Source of the DNA: JAWXCM01 sp034408745
GTDB lineage: Bacteria > Acidobacteriota > Terriglobia > Bryobacterales > Bryobacteraceae
Direction of reading: 5' to 3'
DNA: 18,302 nucleotides
NCBI GenBank assembly: GCA_034408745.1
Contig: JAWXCM010000339.1
Location: 1-18,302 of the forward strand
Shown: positions 14,725 to 18,302 of the stretch, piece after piece
Position numbering within the stretch: position 1 is the stretch's first letter
How the letters are laid out: each line of letters begins with the position of its first letter
The notes under the pieces: generated by a model
Told to the model about the DNA's origin: nothing
Database searches by the model: none
What the model saw: only the letters and a program-made list of their open reading frames with translations
Translations under genes and position numbers: made by a program

Positions 14725-15653
14725 GTAGTTTTTCCTTTGACGTCGATACCTCCCCGATGGCCAACACTCTCGACAGTGTGTCCGGCCATGTGGATGCGGT
14801 GACAGGTGCCGTTGCGGTCATGCAGTTGGCGGTTATCCGCCAGGAGCAACTCGCGGCTGAGCAAGTCTGCGCCAATATTGAGCGGGGCTTCTACGTCCTC
14901 ATCCGGTCTCAGATTACCCAGAAACTGGCCCGGCTCCGCAGTGAAGTGGATTCGCGGCTGGTTTCACTGCGTCAATTGTCGGTCGCATTGACCGGAGTGC
15001 GCAAGCAGATGGGCGGCGACTACCAAATGATTGCCACCCGGTACTCTAATCTGTTCGATGCCCTGGACAAGACGCTGAGGAGCAGGGTTCTCGAGCTGGA
15101 TCAGGCGTCCGCCGAGCTCGCGGCGCGTCAGCTTCCCCACCTGCTGAAAAGGCTCAGGGACAGTGCTGCGCTTTACTTGCTCTCCGGCGTGGAGGTGCTC
15201 CCGGCAGGCCAGTGGGCTATTTCGTCGAAGATCAAGGCCAACGCCAATGATTTGATCGGGTCAATCAAGCGCAACCTGCTGGATGCCGTTGAACTGAAGA
15301 GAGAGATGAAGTTGGTGATCTCGGAGCGGAAGGTAGCCATCCGGCAAACCTGCTATCTTCCCGTTCTGCTGATGGAAGCCGATGGGGTCGCCTCTGTCGG
15401 CCCGGTGGTCACCGTTCTGCTGGCCGGCGGGGCCGCGCCAACGCTGACTGGATCACTGGCGATTGAGCAGGAGATCAGAAGCAGACTCGCCGGCTTGCGG
15501 TGGGCATTGCCAACAAACCGCGAGAGGGTGGCCGTCTCGGCGGCCTTCGAAAAACTGCTTGCTCGTATGCCAATGGACGTGAGGCTCCAGAGCGAGATCT
15601 CACTGTTGTATCGGGCCTCGGAGTGGCGATCCGTTCGGGTAGGTGAGGCATGA
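14721..15653 (+). CDS. soluble helical protein, first of a tandem paralogous pair
   Basis: The product is 310 residues. ATG 14721 overlaps the previous TGA (ATGA), with GGGGGGAGG in the upstream gene end serving as ribosome site. There is no signal peptide or TM. It aligns with the next gene through shared landmarks at nearly equal spacing: IERGFYVLIRSQ (about 53), RVLELDQASAEL (about 123) and YLPVLLMEADG (about 212). The central region (40-200) is helical and probably coiled coil; the C-terminal third has hydrophobic strands (VGPVVTVLLAGG). The family is unknown. Position between the two-TM coiled-coil protein and the bactofilin-like protein suggests a cytosolic assembly partner. Confidence 0.88.
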   Translation: MSSFSFDVDTSPMANTLDSVSGHVDAVTGAVAVMQLAVIRQEQLAAEQVCANIERGFYVLIRSQITQKLARLRSEVDSRLVSLRQLSVALTGVRKQMGGDYQMIATRYSNLFDALDKTLRSRVLELDQASAELAARQLPHLLKRLRDSAALYLLSGVEVLPAGQWAISSKIKANANDLIGSIKRNLLDAVELKREMKLVISERKVAIRQTCYLPVLLMEADGVASVGPVVTVLLAGGAAPTLTGSLAIEQEIRSRLAGLRWALPTNRERVAVSAAFEKLLARMPMDVRLQSEISLLYRASEWRSVRVGEA

Positions 15654-16723
15654 GCTACAGCAGGAATTACCGCGAGTCCATCCGGCTCAGCGGCTCGGTA
15701 AAGGTGGATTACCCGGCCAGCGAAAACGGCGGGTCCACCACCGCCCACTGGGAGCATACCGAACCCATCTCCATCAACATCACGGTGGACACGTCGCCCT
15801 TTGATAGCAGTGTGAACAACTGCAACCATCACGTGGTCGCCCTTGGAGCTGCCGTGGGCGTGATGAACGCGGCGCAACGCGCGGCCATTCAGCAGGGAGC
15901 GGCGCGGATCTCGGCGAGCCTCGAAAGGGGCTTCTTCGCGACCATCCGCACCGATCTCAACGCGCAGATGGCGGACCTGAGGAACCAGTTTGAGGCCCGG
16001 CTCGCCCTTATGGTGCAGCAGGCCAGAAGCTGCAAGGCTTGCCTCGAGACCATGCAGCGCGATTTTGAGCGCATCGTGTCCAGATACCAGGACCTGTTCC
16101 GCAACCTGGACGAGGAGAATCGCCGCCGTGTGCTGGAGCTCGACAGACCCTCTTTCCGGCTGGCCGATGAGGTTGGGGAGACGTTACTCAAGCAGAAGCG
16201 GCTTTCGCTGGCCGCGTTGAGTCTGACCATCGCGAGAGAGCTGGGTGAAACCCAAACCCTGCTGGTGGTTTCTCGCATCCGCCGCCGGGCGCTGGCCATG
16301 CTGAACAGCGCCAGAAACCACCTTGTTCAGGAGCGATCACTTGGCCGCTCGATGCGGGACATTGTGTCGAGCCGGCGCGTCGAGGATCGGGGGAGCCACT
16401 GGGTGCCCGTATTGCTGATGGCCGCCGACGGTTCCGGAGGTCTGACGGCGAACACTGTAACCTGCCCAGACGGGCTATCTGTCCGAGCAGCCCAGGCAGT
16501 GACGGCCACTGTCACCAGACAGATGGCGGAACCTGGCTCGTGGGGCTGGAGGCCAATACCGCACAGCGTTCGCCTTCGTTTGCAGCGGGAATTTCAGCGT
16601 TGCGTGGAAAGGCGATTCGGCCAGGCGACATCGGAGGAGGACCGGCGCATCTCCACTCTGATGGCGCAGCTTTGGGAGTCCAGTTCCGCAGCATGCGTCA
16701 TAGCGGGGCGACGGGAGAAGTGA
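15650..16723 (+). CDS. soluble helical protein, second of the paralogous pair
   Basis: The product is 357 residues. ATG 15650 overlaps the previous TGA (ATGA), with GGTGAGG just upstream. The first 50 residues are an extra, polar, strand-like extension absent from its neighbour. The remainder is paralogous to the upstream product: LERGFFATIRTD (about 91), RVLELDRPSFRL (about 160) and WVPVLLMAADG (about 251) correspond to matching motifs there, with spacings of 69 and 91 residues against 70 and 89. Long helices dominate residues 75-240. There are no TM segments. A hetero-oligomer with its paralogue is the natural inference. The stop shares one base with the next start (TGATG). Confidence 0.88.
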   Translation: MSYSRNYRESIRLSGSVKVDYPASENGGSTTAHWEHTEPISINITVDTSPFDSSVNNCNHHVVALGAAVGVMNAAQRAAIQQGAARISASLERGFFATIRTDLNAQMADLRNQFEARLALMVQQARSCKACLETMQRDFERIVSRYQDLFRNLDEENRRRVLELDRPSFRLADEVGETLLKQKRLSLAALSLTIARELGETQTLLVVSRIRRRALAMLNSARNHLVQERSLGRSMRDIVSSRRVEDRGSHWVPVLLMAADGSGGLTANTVTCPDGLSVRAAQAVTATVTRQMAEPGSWGWRPIPHSVRLRLQREFQRCVERRFGQATSEEDRRISTLMAQLWESSSAACVIAGRREK

Positions 16724-17700
16724 TGAACGAATTGAAAGAGATCCGTATTGGGGATGAGCGCCTGATGCTGCGAGACAACCTGGTCCGGTCCTCCATCCTG
16801 CCCCGGGGGTCCAGTGAACTCGCGCGCGACATCACGCTTCAAGGCAACGTGGTGGTGGAAGGATCGCTGTTCGCCCGCAATCTTGAAATCGAAGATGGGC
16901 CTGCCGACCTGATGGGAGCGGTTTACGTTCAGGAAGAAATCCACCTGCGCACCGAGGCGAAGGGTGTCGTCCGGTTCCGTAAGGCCGTAGCCAGCTCCGG
17001 GCCCGTGGTCTGCCTGTCGCCGTCGGCCAGGGTTTGGTTTGGTGCCGATCTGAACGCCAGGGTAGTGCGCCTCCGCAATGCCTTCGTCGCGGCGAGCATA
17101 TTCGCCGAGGAAATCGAACTCGATAACTGCGTCGTAATGGGCGGCGTGTTCGCCACCCGGCGGCTTTCGCTGAATGGCTGTATCGCAGGTACGTTTAACA
17201 GTCCGGCCGTTCGTGCCAGTCTGGCCAACTACCTGCTTTACCCATCTGCTTTTTCCGTTGAGCCGATAGCGCTTCTGCCCGGTACGACTTTTCATAACCT
17301 CACGCTGGCTGACCTCGGTTCGCTGTTTTGCGGAACCGCGCAAAAAACCAATACCGGCAAAATCGTCCTCGACATGGAGGTGGACGCACAGCGATCAGTT
17401 CTGGTGGACGATTCGCGGAACACATTTCTGGTGAACAGCTACTCGGTGGCCAGCAAGGTGCTGGCGGTTGATCTGATCGATCTGGACCAGATGCAGAACC
17501 ACTTCCTGCTCAGCGCCGCCAGCCTTGGTTCCCAGTTGCTGAAGACCTATGATCTGGGCGCGCATGCTGATGGGACACTGGCAGAGCTGACTACCGAGAG
17601 AGTCGCGGCCTTCTTCTTTTCAATTTTGGAAGGCAGGGTGGAGATCGCGGATCTGGATGGCTCAATCGATATTGAGGAGATCAAGCGGGCATTCGCCTGA
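16723..17700 (+). CDS. bactofilin-like beta-helix protein
   Basis: The start is ATG 16723 (325 residues), directly after GGGAGAAG and overlapping the previous TGA by one base. A much longer open frame from 16540 lies entirely within the upstream gene and is not used. Residues about 33-160 show repeated short strands with small/Gly turns every 15-20 residues (ITLQGNVVVEGSLFARNLEI, GAVYVQEEIHLR, VVRLRNAFVAASIFAEEIEL, CVVMGGVFATRRLSL), as in the right-handed beta helix of bactofilins and related polymer-forming proteins. Residues 165-325 form a separate mixed domain unlike the short tails of ordinary bactofilins. A cytosolic, membrane-associated scaffold is inferred. It is the last gene of the operon; no terminator hairpin is evident after it. 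Confidence 0.82.
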   Translation: MNELKEIRIGDERLMLRDNLVRSSILPRGSSELARDITLQGNVVVEGSLFARNLEIEDGPADLMGAVYVQEEIHLRTEAKGVVRFRKAVASSGPVVCLSPSARVWFGADLNARVVRLRNAFVAASIFAEEIELDNCVVMGGVFATRRLSLNGCIAGTFNSPAVRASLANYLLYPSAFSVEPIALLPGTTFHNLTLADLGSLFCGTAQKTNTGKIVLDMEVDAQRSVLVDDSRNTFLVNSYSVASKVLAVDLIDLDQMQNHFLLSAASLGSQLLKTYDLGAHADGTLAELTTERVAAFFFSILEGRVEIADLDGSIDIEEIKRAFA

Positions 17701-17792
17701 AAGTAGTAAATTCCGTATTATCACATCGTCTAAGGCGAGCCATGGGTACAGCTTTCGCACTATGGGGGTATCATCAGGTTAGGAACTTTTGC

Positions 17793-18230
17793 GTGAGACC
17801 TATCCTCGCAGTGATTGGCTTCTGCCTGATGGCTGTGTCGGTGTTCGCGGAAACGGAACGATCAACAGGCCCTTCTCCAGCCGTTGCGCTGGACATGCTG
17901 ATGAAGGGCAACGGGCGTTATGCCCATGCAAAGCTGCTCCACCCTCACCAGGACTCGAAAACACGGCACATCGTCGCGAAGGCGCAGCATCCTTTTGCCG
18001 CCGTCCTGAGTTGTGCGGACTCCCGGGTCCCTCCGGAAGTGGTATTTGACGAGGGCATGGGCGACCTCTTTGTGGTGCGCGTGGCGGGTAACGTGGTGGA
18101 TGACGCCGTACTGGGCAGTCTCGAATACGCCGCTGAGCACCTGCACGTGCCGGTGATCGTTGTCCTCGGCCACACTCGCTGCGGCGCGGTGGATGCCACC
18201 ATCAACCTAAAAACGGCAGTTAACCGGTAG
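17793..18230 (+). CDS. secreted beta-carbonic anhydrase, C-terminally truncated
   Basis: The enzyme class interconverts CO2 and bicarbonate at a zinc ion. I choose GTG 17793 (145 residues) over ATG 17742 because AGGA lies about nine bases upstream and the product then begins with a signal peptide (VRPILAVIGFCLMAVSVFAE). The metal site is complete: CADSRVPPE gives Cys74, Asp76 and Arg78, and GHTRCGAV gives His127 and Cys130. Family members continue for roughly 90-110 residues after that Cys; here only 15 follow before TAG, and neither other frame restores family sequence up to 18302. The missing part normally completes the fold and dimer, so it is probably inactive or a pseudogene. It is not obviously part of the upstream operon (92-bp gap). 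Confidence 0.85.
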   Translation: MRPILAVIGFCLMAVSVFAETERSTGPSPAVALDMLMKGNGRYAHAKLLHPHQDSKTRHIVAKAQHPFAAVLSCADSRVPPEVVFDEGMGDLFVVRVAGNVVDDAVLGSLEYAAEHLHVPVIVVLGHTRCGAVDATINLKTAVNR

Positions 18231-18302
18231 TTGGTGCGAGCCTGGCAGTGCTGCCCAGTATGGTTCCGCGGAGGAAATACTGGAATGCAGCGCTTAGAAT
18301 CA

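Noticed and set aside
16540..16722. Upstream extension of the bactofilin-like reading frame by 61 codons
   Set aside because: It lies wholly inside the preceding gene in another frame, and ATG 16723 has a good ribosome site and a coupled stop/start.
17692..17721. TTCGCC and TATTAT as a promoter for the carbonic anhydrase gene
   Set aside because: The -10 match is good but the -35 is poor, with 18-bp spacing, and it starts within the previous gene; too weak to call.
1..18302. CRISPR arrays, tRNA or rRNA genes, insertion sequences
   Set aside because: No regularly spaced repeats, no cloverleaf or conserved rRNA segments, and no transposase were seen; the only repeats are within the kinase linker.

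Overview
The window is GC-rich, densely coded bacterial DNA. Secreted tetratricopeptide-repeat (TPR) proteins, PEGA domains and a one-pass Ser/Thr-kinase-like receptor with a long Pro/Ala/Ser/Gln linker suggest a Gram-negative with a large signalling repertoire. An Acidobacteriota member (Solibacter/Bryobacter-like) is my best guess. This is a style-of-genome inference, since no rRNA or other phylogenetic marker is present.

Layout. (1) 1-446 is a graveyard: a decayed minus-strand dctA-type dicarboxylate symporter fragment (1-261) abuts a plus-strand C-terminal remnant of an unidentified gene (276-431). (2) 447-9009 is a six-gene minus-strand operon, in transcription order: a secreted TPR/beta-rich protein, a secreted TPR/PEGA protein, a membrane kinase-like receptor with altered catalytic motifs, two secreted coiled-coil proteins, and a small TonB-like N-anchored protein. 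(3) 9010-9228 is a short divergent control region with a good minus-strand promoter, a weaker plus-strand promoter and a 13-bp palindrome. (4) 9229-17700 is an eight-gene plus-strand operon: a two-TM protein, a one-TM PEGA/TPR protein, a YdjI-type SPFH protein with four zinc ribbons, a four-TM protein, a 668-aa two-TM coiled-coil protein, a tandem pair of paralogous soluble helical proteins, and a bactofilin-like beta-helix protein. (5) 17793-18230 is a secreted beta-carbonic anhydrase with an intact metal site but no C-terminal part.

How the genes may work together. The two operons are back to back and internally coupled by stop/start overlaps or gaps of a few bases. They divide by compartment: the minus-strand operon makes mostly exported proteins plus a kinase-like receptor, while the plus-strand operon makes inner-membrane and cytosolic scaffold-like proteins (SPFH, coiled-coil, bactofilin-like). 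PEGA domains occur on both sides. My inference is an undescribed trans-envelope scaffold or stress-sensing system. The closest known relative I can name for any part is the Bacillus YdjI SPFH protein of the pspA-ydjGHI membrane-stress operon. Most of the other proteins show architecture but no family I recognise.
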